A DNA stretch of 64,000 nt, taken from positions 154,747-218,746 of the forward strand of contig JAACJM010000148.1 of the NCBI GenBank assembly GCA_013368315.1, read 5' to 3'. Position 1 is the stretch's first letter. Each line of letters starts with the position of its first letter. The stretch is from Tetrapyrgos nigripes (taxonomy: Eukaryota; Basidiomycota; Agaricomycetes; Agaricales; Campanellaceae). Positions 36,328-47,424 of the stretch are shown piece after piece. The notes beneath the pieces are model-generated. The model ran no database searches. It was not told the origin of the DNA and saw nothing but the letters and a program-made list of their open reading frames with translations. The position numbers were made by a program, and so were the translations under genes.

Positions 36328-38072
36328 TGAGACTTTCCAGGGCGGGGGCTTGGCAGGATGTTCTGAGCGGATGGCACCAAGCAGCCTTTTATGAAGAACC
36401 ACAAGTCCGAGAAGGATGGAAAAACCAAGCTCAAGCACTTGATAGCGGCAGAAGCTGAGAGAAGAGATCACTAAAAAACAGGTAACCATAATGCGCCGAG
36501 ATATATTACGGCGAACTCAACGTGGCAGATGAGCAAAAGATCTGATGGGCTAGTTCAACGATGGTGCCGCCTATGATACAGAGTGGAGTCGTTTGAATTT
36601 AGTGGTAGCCTACAAGACAGGATGATCAGAGATATCATAGCAGTTCGAAGGGTTTCATTTCTCAAAGTTCAGCTTCTACTGAGTCATGTAATTTGAGCTT
36701 CCATGTTTAGAGCAGTGTTCTGCATCATCACAAGGCCATACTCATCTACGCCACAACTATTAAACGTGAGTGAGTTCATCACCTAGAGCTTTCACAATGG
36801 CCAATGACAAACATTGATTCGAAAGTCTCCCCGTATTTCCCACAACCAGAACTCGGAGGACCTTACCAAATACGCAGGTCGTATTCCAGCAGGAGCTTGT
36901 GGAGTGGATGTGGCTTTTGAGTCGAAGGTGTGAGGCACTGGGGCATCTGTCCAGCTTTCCCATGCAAGCCGTCAGGTGTCTCATTTCCGATATATTCCAC
37001 CGCACTGCCGATGTGACGAGTTGATTTCATGCGAATGCCCCTACATGATTTATGCAATTGCTGTACATCGACCTTCTTGGATCTGTATCCAATACTTACA
37101 TGTACCATCTTGTATCCTGCAAGGCTTTCCTTCTGTTTCACTAGATTCCCTCCGGTTCAGAGATTGGTTACTAGGTACGCTAGATCCCGGTGATCTTCGT
37201 GTTCATTTCGGGTTCATGATCAATAAAAGACGCTTATGTTCAAGAACCCTCAGACGAACCAACATCCGATACGACATAAGTTCCACCGGCACTCGAAGTA
37301 TTCCGAGATAACTCCAATGATTGAAAAGCTTGCGCAGCCATGGCTTGAAATAGGCATGACATGTTCCATTACGCCGAACTTTAATTTCAACACCAAATCT
37401 GTGGCGCAGCACAACGGCAGGACAAAACATACATGTGGCTGAGACATCTATTATGCACATACATGGTGGAAGTGGGTGCTGACCCTCAGGCAAATAAGAT
37501 AGATTTAAGTTAATGTCGTGCTCCCGGTATCAGAGTATCAGTACTCTCATTTTTAGGTTACTCAGACAGTTTCCGGAAGCTTAATGGTCAGTCCTGGGAG
37601 CTGTCATTTCATCGAAACACTCGGAAGCAAGATTGAGTCTCGCTAGCCCTGGAGGAGGTTGGCTCGAAGTAATGTAATTAATGGATCTATATGTCGGAAC
37701 GACGTGTGCTGGTGTTACGAGGCCCCTTTAAGGGACTCGTTCTTATAACCTGACGTTCCAGCGCAATTCCAGCGTGTGGCTATGCTCGACAGCTCTACCA
37801 TTCAGTCGGCAAATTCCATACTGTGCCGATATGCCGTTCCCTATTTTGCCTCGTCATCGTGCCACGCGCAGCAATGGCCCACATTTCCCTCGTCTAAGCT
37901 AAATAGAAGGTACCTAAAACGCAAACTGGGCATACAGAAGTTAATCTATACATAGAACCAGGGTTCTAGAACGGGAAGGCATATGCAAATAGTCGCAAAC
38001 GGAACGGTGCATCTCGTTAATATGAGTAAATAAATAAATTGTCATCCAGCCTCTCCTTCGAATCTCCATTGA
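36328..38072. other. Upstream region of the membrane gene, with a dispersed repeat
   Basis: Includes the presumed promoter of the seven-helix gene and the repeat copy at 37212-37440. No supported gene. Confidence 0.4.
37212..37440 (+). repeat. Dispersed repeat, partner of 22253-22450
   Basis: Shares several 15-20 bp blocks with the minus strand of 22253-22450. Both copies are non-coding or decayed. Confidence 0.55.
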
Positions 38073-38222
38073 TCAACGTTCAGTTGAAGATACCGGCACC
38101 ACATCAACTGGCTCAATCTCCTCCGTGCTCATACCCGTACCCATTCCTGACGTTGTCGGCGTCGTAGCAAACTCCATCTCAGTCACTTCTAGTGATGTGC
38201 GGGCTCGGGCCAGACCAGATAG
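38073..38222 (-). pseudogene. Possible C-terminal exon of a lost gene
   Basis: On the minus strand the frame ending at TGA 38073-38075 reads LARARTSLEVTEMEFATTP, then a Thr/Ser/Glu-rich tail EPVDVVPVSSTER. It resembles the polar cytoplasmic tail of a membrane protein such as its neighbour, but no upstream exons are found, and the text degrades near 38222. Probably a gene remnant. Confidence 0.3.
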
Positions 38223-39680
38223 ATATAGAGGAGGAAGCACGCAGGGCTTAGAACATTGTCAACGAACTTTTACAGAAACAAAGCTTCTTTTGCTCATGAA
38301 AGAAAATGAGACTTATTCATTCTTGGACATCAGCCTTAGGCTACTTAGAATGGGGGGGCACTGTGACAGTTGGGTACTGTACTACTCTATTCTTTGTAGC
38401 CTATGCCTTATTACCCTTTCTTCATGCATTACATAATTATGACATTTTGGTTTAACACTACAATGCCATCCTGACATCTAGTGGGTGTCGCGCCTATGAC
38501 GCCTTACTTCCTCTATCCATGCTGGCTGGGCATCCATATCTGCCTTGACACCAGTAGTGTTTGGCCGTCTGACCCGTGATACCAGGTCAAACCTTATTCT
38601 TCGGCTTGAGAGGTCATCAGACCTTCAAGAGTCCACCACGTGGCACCTCTTGTCTTCACACTTTCCAAAAACTCCACTCATCACTAGTACTTCAGCCAAT
38701 TGTGGCTATCAGTTTTTCATAGATCTAAGCAGTAATCCTAGATATCTGCTTGGTACTTACCCCCTTTGGCCACAAATCTTCATGGCAAAATTCAAGTTTT
38801 TGATTGATTTTTGAATCTTAGTGCTGGAGAATTGTTGATCACTAGTGAGCATTGTAGGATCATGTTCACTTCTTACACCATAAGTATTGGTCAGGCCTTT
38901 AGCGCTACCATCTCTATTTTATGTCCCATTATCTACATATAGTATCCATCTGTCTTACAATTTTCATCAATATAGCACAGTGCGCCTACATCTTTTCTGA
39001 GGTTTTCTCTCCACTATTTTCCTTGTACACTAACCTGGCGCTTGCAGGAATTTTCTTCCTATATGGATACTGTATAGGTTCAACAGAAATACAGAAATTC
39101 AGCAGTTAAATTACACGTTTAAAACTCAAGTATGAGTACAGTTAGATAGGGGCCAAATGGGGGCCTGCTGCCTTGCCGCCTCCCACCACTTAAGTGATCT
39201 ACCAACCAAAAGAAAGAAACCGGGGCTCCAGGCTTAGATTAGATCTCTATCACATCTCTCTTTTTCTTTTTCTTTCTTTTCATATATACTCCCAGAGAGT
39301 GGATATATGCACGTGTAGGAGTCGGGTATGCGATGCCAAAGACTCCCATGTTGAGCAAAGCATGCAATCGGGAGAATAAGACTTGGCCCCCCTCCCCACT
39401 CACAGTCAGATTTATCCTCATACCCCTCATCTGTTACCTATACATACATCTGACTGAGACAAAAAGCACTAAAGATGGTTCTGGATGGTGAGAAAGAGAT
39501 GGGGTTGAGGTTGGATTTAATTGAGGGACAGGAATGGGAACGTAGACGCAAGTGCAAGAGAGGGCAAGTTGGAAATGGTGGAGGTGGGCAAGAATAAGGC
39601 TCCAATATATTTCTATTAACTACCTATTAAATATATTATTTTGAATAAGATTACTATTACTATTACTTGGTCTGGGTAAT
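38223..39680. other. Stretch without a recognisable gene
   Basis: No motif-bearing frame. It ends at the left flank of the inverted-repeat transposon, with the word CTGGGTAAT at 39672-39680. Confidence 0.35.
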
Positions 39681-40617
39681 GAATCTATAGCAGCTTTACT
39701 TAAGTAAAGTTGAATCGGAGGACATTCGACTGAAGTTTACTTGATAAACTTCAGTTTTCACTAAAGTTTTCTATATTCGAAGTTGTATTACATCAATTAA
39801 TACACATTGTTACACCACTACAAAAAAAAACTTAAGTCTATAAGTCATTAGTAGAGTCAGGCAAAACAACACAAGAAAAACTAGGCTAAAAAGTAAACTT
39901 AAGTCTGTTGTAAAGGCACAGAAAGAACAAAACTAAGTCCATTAAGTCTCCAACGCAAAATACTTAAGGTACTTGAGCAATCCCCAATCTAAAGAAAGAG
40001 AAACGATACTTGAATAACACTTAACTCCATTATAAGTCCCCACCAAGAACCAACGCCCAGAAAGGGGAAAAAAAAACTTGAATAACACTTAAGTCCATTA
40101 TGACTCAGAGACCCCAATGCAAAAAACTTAAGTGACTTACCATTTGCCTACCATAGGGAAAGGATGGAGAGACAGTGGTCAGTAACGAGTCATAATAGAA
40201 AATAGGGAGAGAGTGAAAGGTATGATAGGCGCAGAAGAGGACCCACCATGTTTGTAAGGCCTGCCTGAGCCGTGATATCTTTCCAGGGTTGGTGCTCTTG
40301 CGAAGGCAGTTTAGGATGTAGCAAATAGCTTCCCCTAGGCAGACTCTTGGCTTGGTACCCTCACCTACTAAATGTAGCAGAGGACTGGGGAGAGTGTCCT
40401 GAGATGTGGATCACACCTCAGGTGGACCAGATAACTGGTTTCAGTGGGTGGCACTCAGACAGAGACGCGTCCACAACTTCAAAATTCACGCCTAGTCCTA
40501 TCCAAGACCCAATTTTGCGAGCAAAATGCGTCTGAGACATGAAAACAAAAACAAAAACAAAAAAACAAACTGAGGTCGAAAACACTCACCAATGTTGCCA
40601 TATGCTGCCTGAGCTAT

Positions 40618-40788
40618 CTATATGCCTTCCATGGCACTGGTGCCACCTTTCTTCAACTCCTTCAGCAGTTTCCTCGCCTCCTTCTCAGCGCCTTCCTCTT
40701 GTTCTTCCTCTGTCAAAACTTTATGCAGTGCAGGTTTTGGTTCTGGTTTGGTGAATTTGCGGCATACTTGCCATTGTTTGAAGTGCAT
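40618..40788 (-). CDS. Short gene-like exon inside the transposon
   Basis: The minus strand has an open frame of 56 residues, beginning MHFKQWQVCRKFTKPEPKP and ending LKKGGTSAMEGI, preceded by a good acceptor (ACTCAG). An upstream exon may be MVVEVED with a GTATGT donor near 40955-40975. The composition, rich in Lys and Glu, is coherent. I do not recognise the protein. It may be a captured host exon or a transposon accessory gene. Confidence 0.3.
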   Translation of the reverse strand: MHFKQWQVCRKFTKPEPKPALHKVLTEEEQEEGAEKEARKLLKELKKGGTSAMEGI

Positions 40789-41026
40789 GGCTGAGTGATA
40801 GGAGAGAGGAAATGGTAAGAGAAGAGGTCAGGCTACATGACAGTAGCCAAACAAGTTGGATGGTCTGTCGGAGTCTAAAACTCAACCAACAAAGAACAAT
40901 GGGTTTGAGAATAAAACGTGACTCTACAGCGTACGCATCTTCTTTTGTAACACATACATCTTCCACCTCAACCACCATATCACCCCTCATTTTCTTCAAC
41001 CACCAGCAACCAACTCTGCACCAACC

Positions 41027-41138
41027 TCAAAGAGATGGACAACTCTTCTCCATCTTTTTACCTGCACTCAAAGACCTAGAACCTAGAGTGCATTCCCATG
41101 CCACTGCGGCATATGATAGGTTCAGGAACAGGCTATAA
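41027..41138 (+). pseudogene. Possible captured HEAT-type fragment
   Basis: The plus frame reads DGQLFSIFLPALKDLEPRVH then SHATAA, which resembles the EPRVxSHAAAAL wording of importin-beta-type HEAT repeats. The match is short and the frame is lost soon after, so this is at best a captured exon scrap. Confidence 0.25.
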
Positions 41139-42108
41139 CGACCCTAGCTATGGTAGCAGATGCTAGTGAGGCTCTGTTTGCGAGGGTGAGCTTGCATCAC
41201 GCCTCACTCACTTTTTTCAATAGGTATGACTGATGACTGACTTGGCGTCCTTTTTCTTTGATAGCATTACACAATCATCATTCTTCTCAATGTCCTACAG
41301 GCTACGCAGATGAACCAGAGTATAGGAGGATGAGGGTGAAGGCTATGCATTGTGCCACTGTGTGGGGTTGAATGGTATTTTTCTTTCATCACTGTGTGTA
41401 CGCCATCTTTGACCTATCATTTCGTTTGTTTGTATGACCAGCCATTGCTGTGGGTTGAGATACATTCCGACCTGACGCAAATACATTCGTGAAGTGATTC
41501 AGATACAATGTGCGTTTGTCTCCTTTTGTTGTTTCTGGTAATACTAATTGTCTTCTTACATCATCTTTGACCTCACTGAATGCCCAGTTGACCCTCAAGC
41601 TATTGGTGTGGAGTCTATTCACGTATTTCTCATCGCTATTGTTGGAGACTCAGCAACACTACTCAGATCTTTCTTTTCATTTTTGATTGCGTCTTCTCAG
41701 ACTTAAATTTGACCATTCCTTGATCGTATGTTCCACTTAAGTATACCCTTGGGTCTTTCTATTCATGTCATTCACTATTTTCGGAGACCCAGCGACACTT
41801 GATTCTCCAATCAGGTCTTTCTTTTCATTTTTCATTTCACTGTCCAGTGTTTGTTACTGTTGGAGACTTGCAACGCCGACTTAAGTCTTCTTCGCCTGTG
41901 TCTTTCTTTTCATTTTCATTTAATCTAGTCTGTGCAGTACTTAAGTACATACTTAAGTTGATGACAGCCGTAGTATTGCTCATAGTGCTAATTTGCATCT
42001 TGTTGGCAAACTCAAGTTTAACTTCAGTGATGTGGTCAAAACTTCAGTGAAATGTCCTCTGATTGAACTTTACTTAAGTTAAGTTAATATGGTTACGGCT
42101 GGGTAATA

Positions 42109-43270
42109 GGTTTTTATTTGATTATAATAAGTAATTAATGTGCTTTTTTTCTAGGTGGAAGTCCAATGCTGTTCTCTGAGGAACAAAGACAGGAGCCTGA
42201 GAAGTCCTGCCACAGAGCCATGAGGAAGATACCCAAATCAGGAACATTTTAACTTTTCTCGTTGTATTGTGGGAATTCTGCCTTAGTACAATGCGACAAC
42301 CACCAAAAAGACATTGACCTCCTCATGAGTCATTTTTGCTTGCTCTGAGTTCTCACCTGGTCTCAAAATATTAGCCTCAGATCAGACCTCCAAAATGAGG
42401 TGCAACTTGAGTTTGACTTGAGTCTGCAACACACAATTAGAAAAAGTGTCATTATGAGCCATCATCAACTTGAGGAAATATAATAAGCAAGAAATGATTT
42501 CCCCAGCAACCTGCAGGCATGACATCAATACTGGCAAAATGGGTGAGTAGCAAGGGGTACACTCATATCAAATCAAATGCAAGGAATGACAAAAGAGGGC
42601 TTTCCACTTACATAGTATCAGTGACTGCTGTAAGGCCTATGATTTGCAGGATGAGCTATACAACACACTTACACACGTAGATGTACTAGAAGCTGTATGA
42701 AACATACTGCATAGATGGTAGACTGCAATAAGGTAGGGCAGAAAAATAGGTGAAATTCATTGATGGGTGTTGAAATAATGCGATGGTATGCATTTTATTC
42801 CAGATAAATGAAAATTTTTCAGATATGTACTTGTTGAGAGTAAGGTAGATGACAAAGACCTGGCTGAGTGTCAGGAAGGTTTGAAATACTTATGAACACC
42901 CTTATTCTCTTTTCTACTATAGATGATGGCTGGTTTCATATCTGTTTCCCTTGTTTAGTGTTGGTTCATTAATACTCATAATAGTACTTATATATACTGG
43001 TTAGTAGAGTAGAAACCCTCAGTCTTATTGACTTTGGTCAACGCTGAAGGTAAGTCTTTCATAGATCTAAAGTGAAGTACATTGAGACTAATGATACTTA
43101 TAGATAGATTACTTACATCATTGTCTTGCTTTATAGGTACTTACTTTCTAATAGAGTCTTATTGACTTCGGTCAACGCTGAGGATAGATTACTTACATCG
43201 TTGTCTTGCTTTATAGTACTTACATTGGAATAGTGTCAGGTTGAAGCGAAGCTCACAATCTTGCATTATT
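42109..43270. other. Stretch with short local duplications, no gene
   Basis: Near 43021-43217 two local duplications are seen: GTCTTATTGACTT(T/C)GGTCAACGC occurs twice, and GATAGATTACTTACATC followed by TTGTCTTGCTTTATAG occurs twice. This may be LTR-derived. No coding region supported. Confidence 0.35.
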
Positions 43271-43528
43271 TTGAAATAAATAAATATTTGCAGTTTTATT
43301 TGGTGAAAATCAGAACACAGTAACCCAAATTCTATAAATATATGCATGGGATTTTGGAGCTAGGAATACTAAATTTCTGTGGTACTAACACAATAGATAC
43401 TGCTTGATCATATAAACTTTTCTGTGAAAACCTAACATCTCAGTCTTCTCATTCTGTAACATTTGCATTTCAAACATTCAAAACTGATAGAAGCTACAAG
43501 ATACAAGCTGCAATATGTTTCAATATTC

Positions 43529-46199
43529 TCATTCTGCCACATTATCTTCAGCTCCTGCCTTAATAAGAGCTGCTATAACTTCTGAATGCCCATTAAACTG
43601 AGCAAACTGCAGAGCGCTTGAATATTCTTCTCCAGGTGCATTGATATCAGCTCCCCCTTCAAGCAACATCTCTACAACCTCCAAATGTCCAGTAACACTG
43701 ACAGCCTGTAAAGCATTTTCAAAATCTCCACCCTGTGCATTGACATCAGCTCCATTTTCACAAAGTAATTTTACAATTTCTAAGCGACCTCCATAACTTG
43801 CAGCTTGTAACGCACTTCCATAATCTCCACCCTGTGCATTGACATCAGCTCCATTTTCACAAAGTAATTTTACAACATCTAAGTGACCTCCATAACTTGC
43901 ACCTTGTAAAGCATTTCCATAATCTCCACCCTGTGCATTGATATCAGCTCCATGTTCAAGGAGAACTTTTATGACTTCCAAGTTGCCATCTTCACTTGCA
44001 GCCTGTAAAGCATTTCCAAATTCTCCACCCTGTGCATTGACATCAGCTCCATTCTCACAAAGTAACCTCACAATTTCTAAGTGACCCCTATGACTTGCAG
44101 CCTGTAAAGCATTTCCATACTCTCCACCCTGTGCATTGATAATAGTTCCACTATCAGCCATTCCATAAATATTAACATTATCACGTTTAAGCATATACAC
44201 AACAACACTTTCTATCCCTATATAGCAAGCATAATAAAAGGGCTGCACTGTGCCTTTTGGATGTGGCTTCTTATCCCATGTATCAGGTGTATACACATTT
44301 AACCAGTTATAATATGCAGGCTGTGTACTGTTTAAGAGCTGACAGCTAAGGTTCAATATAACTGAAGAATCTTCTTTGCTTTCATTAGAATGCAAGAACC
44401 AATACTTAGAAGCATAATGTGCTAAAGCAGATTTCTCCACATCAATCAACACTTGTCCACAGCATAAAAGATAAACAATACATGTCTGACAAATAGCCTC
44501 ATGGGCTAGAGCACTATTTATCTGAAAATATCTTGAAACACTTTGAAAAGTTGCTTCAGATAGCAAGTAATCTTTTACAGAAGGGTGAGCTAGTTGAACT
44601 GTCATAACAGTCTGCTTTCTCCCATAACCATTTTCAATACCTTGGATAATGACCACCAAGCTAGAATTGACTACTTTGTGTAGCTCTGTTTCAATATTTT
44701 CAAGTAGATCTTCAGGCAAGAATCTTTCTTCTTCCACATCAACAGCCAGTATATGTTGAACTTCCACTATGGTCAATGGCCTATAAGCAAACAGCAGCCA
44801 CTGAAAAATTGTCTTTACATCCTCTCTCAGTTCCTCTTTCACCTGCTCCAAGATCTTGGCATATGTCTCTTGTAAAGTTTTTGGCAAGCTTTTTAAAGCT
44901 TTTCTGACTCTTTTTGGCATTTTGATTTCATCAAGTGCTGTCAATTGACAGTCCACCCATCTGATTCTGTTGTAGTTATTTAGCACATTACTCTTGAAAT
45001 TGTTGATTTTAAAATAGATACTTACTGTCCATCAGCACCATTCACTAGAGTGTCTTTTATTTGAGCCTTTAGCTCAGGAGACCAAGCAAGTTGTTCTTGT
45101 AATTTTGTATCCACATATTTTTTAATATCGGAAAGAATACCGATATCAGAAGTCTGTTTATCCAATGAGATGATCTGAACTTCTTTGTGGGCTATATTAA
45201 TTTGTGGACGGCTTGATACAAACACATAGCAATTTTTGAGTGTGGTGAGTAATTTCTCTACCAATGCTAGTAGTTTTCCTTGATATTGCCCAGTACATTC
45301 ATCCATTGCATCCACAATGACATAGGCAGCACCCATTACCATCAGCATATGAATCAGTGTGGCCTCTATATTTTCTGCAACTAGGAAGTCTCCTTTCTTG
45401 CTGCTATTATAGAGCTTCTCAAGTTCATTCTGTGCAGAAGTATTTCCCTTTTCAACAGCCTCTTTTGCCACTTGACATAAAAAGGAAGAGATAAATCCCT
45501 GATAATCTGCTTTGACCTTATCACGAGTGTCAAAGTAGTAGAAGAACACAGTGCTGTTCTTCCTCAAATCATTGATGACATTAGTGCTGAGTACATTCAA
45601 CTTTTAGTAGGTTACTTCATTCTGATTTTGCAAATACTTACCACAAAAAAGTCTTGCCAGAACCAGCTGATAAGAGATATTTTGAGAAACAGATTATCAT
45701 TTTGAACAAAAACTGACCTTTGCCCTGGAGCCATAGCAATGAACCATTCAAGTTGTTCTTCCATTTCTCAAAGGATTCATGGTCAAGCAACCAAGTTCCT
45801 GTACCCTCCACTATCTTGGGGTAAGCTGCATTGAAGTTCTCAAAAGGATTTGGTGCTTTGATCCATTCTGCATTATTGCCGCTACCTGCTGTGATACCCA
45901 TATGCAGTTTTAATCAAGATTCATTCACATATACCAATCTCTAGGCTTACTTTGGGTATTGTACTGATTTCCACTGACAACATTGATAGTACTCTGGCTG
46001 ATAATGAATTTGGAACTGTTATTGAACAAGCTACAGAAGATTTTAAAAGGACAGTCAGGCTTCCAATTACTTGAATAACAGATTAATTCTGACCTAACAT
46101 TGGCAGCTTGAGTTTGCAATTGGCTTGAAAGACTATAAGCATCTGCACCTCAGTGTAACTTAGGTTGACTTACTTATTATCAGGAGAATTGTCTGTCAT
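43529..46199 (-). CDS. NACHT-ankyrin repeat protein (NLR-like), copy B
   Basis: Six exons from ATG 46197-46199 give about 800 residues. Order: short N-terminus, NSSKFIISQSTINVVSGNQY (the usual lead-in of basidiomycete NACHT proteins), AEWIKAPNPFENFNAAYPKI, the P-loop GKAGSGKT split by an intron, a Walker B region AYVIVDAMDECT, SSRPQINI, the helical IRWVDCQLTALDEIKM and LPKTLQETYAKIL region, HPSVKDYL, then six clear ankyrin units of the form NAQGGxYGNALQAASxxGHL plus one degenerate unit. The NACHT part binds ATP and oligomerises; ankyrin repeats act as a recognition surface. In fungi such proteins are linked to non-self recognition and cell death. Splice phases keep the frame through QIRWVDC and FLCTNVIND. 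The units are nearly identical to each other, as in rapidly changing recognition repeats. No lesion seen. Confidence 0.88.
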
Positions 46200-47424
46200 A
46201 GCTCGGATGTATGTGGTAGATGTACAAAGGCACGAAGCGAGGAAAGTGTCCAAGTCATGTGCATGCGTGATATGTGATTGCGCGAAATTGCAACTTTTGG
46301 TTTGATGGCTGATGGTGAGCAATTGAGTTGAGCCACATTTGGTAAGATTTGTGCTTCGAACTTCAAAGAAGCGCCGTAGAGTGTCCTAAACACGTGATCA
46401 TTGACAGTTTCTACTTGCGAGGTGCTGCACAGCGCAGGTGCTGGCAGCGCGGAACAGCAACTACAGGAAACCATCTTGATGTCTGAGATTTGCAGAGAGT
46501 ATACGCAAGAAGGTACGGTATATTCATGTACAATCATACAAGCTGAACTATAAGGAAGTTGTCTTGAAGTTGTCAACGAAAAGTGACCAGAAGCCTTGCG
46601 TTCTAGCATCTAACGAGGTTATTGGGGTAATCTGAAGATACACTATGGTGTATGTATACGTTTATCGCATGTCGAGATTTGAGAGCAAACTTAGTGGGCA
46701 GTAAAGAGCGCAAGTCATCCCATCCGAAAATCTGAAAAATAAAGGAAAAGCAATATGTGAATTTGGCCAGAATTTGAATGATAACGCGCCATGACATGTT
46801 GACCAAAGTCCCAATATGAATGTAGAGGGGTACGAGATAGGGTGTCAGTGAGCGAAAGCTACATATAGCTAGTCAGCAATGCATATAATGCAAGAACGCG
46901 CCTTCACCGGAAAACAGATGCATATTAAGTAGAAAGGACCAACGCGAGTTCTACGCATGCGTTGGACCACGAGTTACGCTGTGTCTTGGCCTAGATTGCC
47001 AACTGAAGATGTAGAACGGTAATATAGCAGGACGTGGATTTAGATTTTAACGCGTGGCATGTTGGACAAAGTTCCAAATTGCCAATGCGCATGTCTTGAG
47101 GTGTCATTGAGGCAAAGACATGTACCAGTCAGCATTGAGCAATGTGTACATTGAAAGAACGTGCCTTCACTGGCAAAGAGATGGATGCTAGGGGTACCGT
47201 TTCCCATCTGCGAAAAGCCTGGCAGTCAGAAACGTCGTTAGAGACTCAGAGGAGAGAGACTGCATTGCATGAAGATGCTCCTTGCTGCCTCTGTCCCAGC
47301 GTACTGTGTATTCGGGCCTTTTCTAGAAGAAAATAGGCATAGACTGTCCTGTGTATGGAGATGATGTGTGATGGTATTTGAGCCGCGTCGAATATCGCGT
47401 TGCCATTCGTCCTCCTCCTTCTTG
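46200..47424. promoter_or_regulatory. Shared upstream region of divergent NACHT-ankyrin and DUF1365 genes
   Basis: This 1.2-kb spacer separates two divergent start codons and is conserved in block A, including CACGTGATCAT and ACGCGTGGCATGTTGGACAA. Part of it is duplicated locally (46790-46900 resembles 47050-47200). It presumably holds both promoters. No specific factor site is claimed. Confidence 0.5.

Larger units (their letters stand above)
39681..42099. mobile_element. Inverted-repeat DNA transposon (about 2.4 kb) without visible transposase
   Basis: Near-terminal inverted repeats of about 50 bp are clear: CTTAAGTAAAGTTGAATCGG then AGGACATTCGACTGAAGTTT at 39699-39738, and the complement of CTTAAGTAAAGTTCAATCAG then AGGACATTTCACTGAAGTTT near 42038-42079. 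The word CTTAAGT recurs many times within about 450 bp of each end, as subterminal binding motifs would. The nonamer CTGGGTAAT flanks both sides (39672-39680, 42100-42108) and is a candidate target duplication. The outermost bases are poorly matched. The interior has gene-like fragments (next entries) but no transposase domain. Confidence 0.65.

Noticed and set aside
42760..43230. Possible second solo LTR starting TGTTGAAATAATG
   Set aside because: No matching end with a 5-bp target duplication could be found; only short local duplications are certain.
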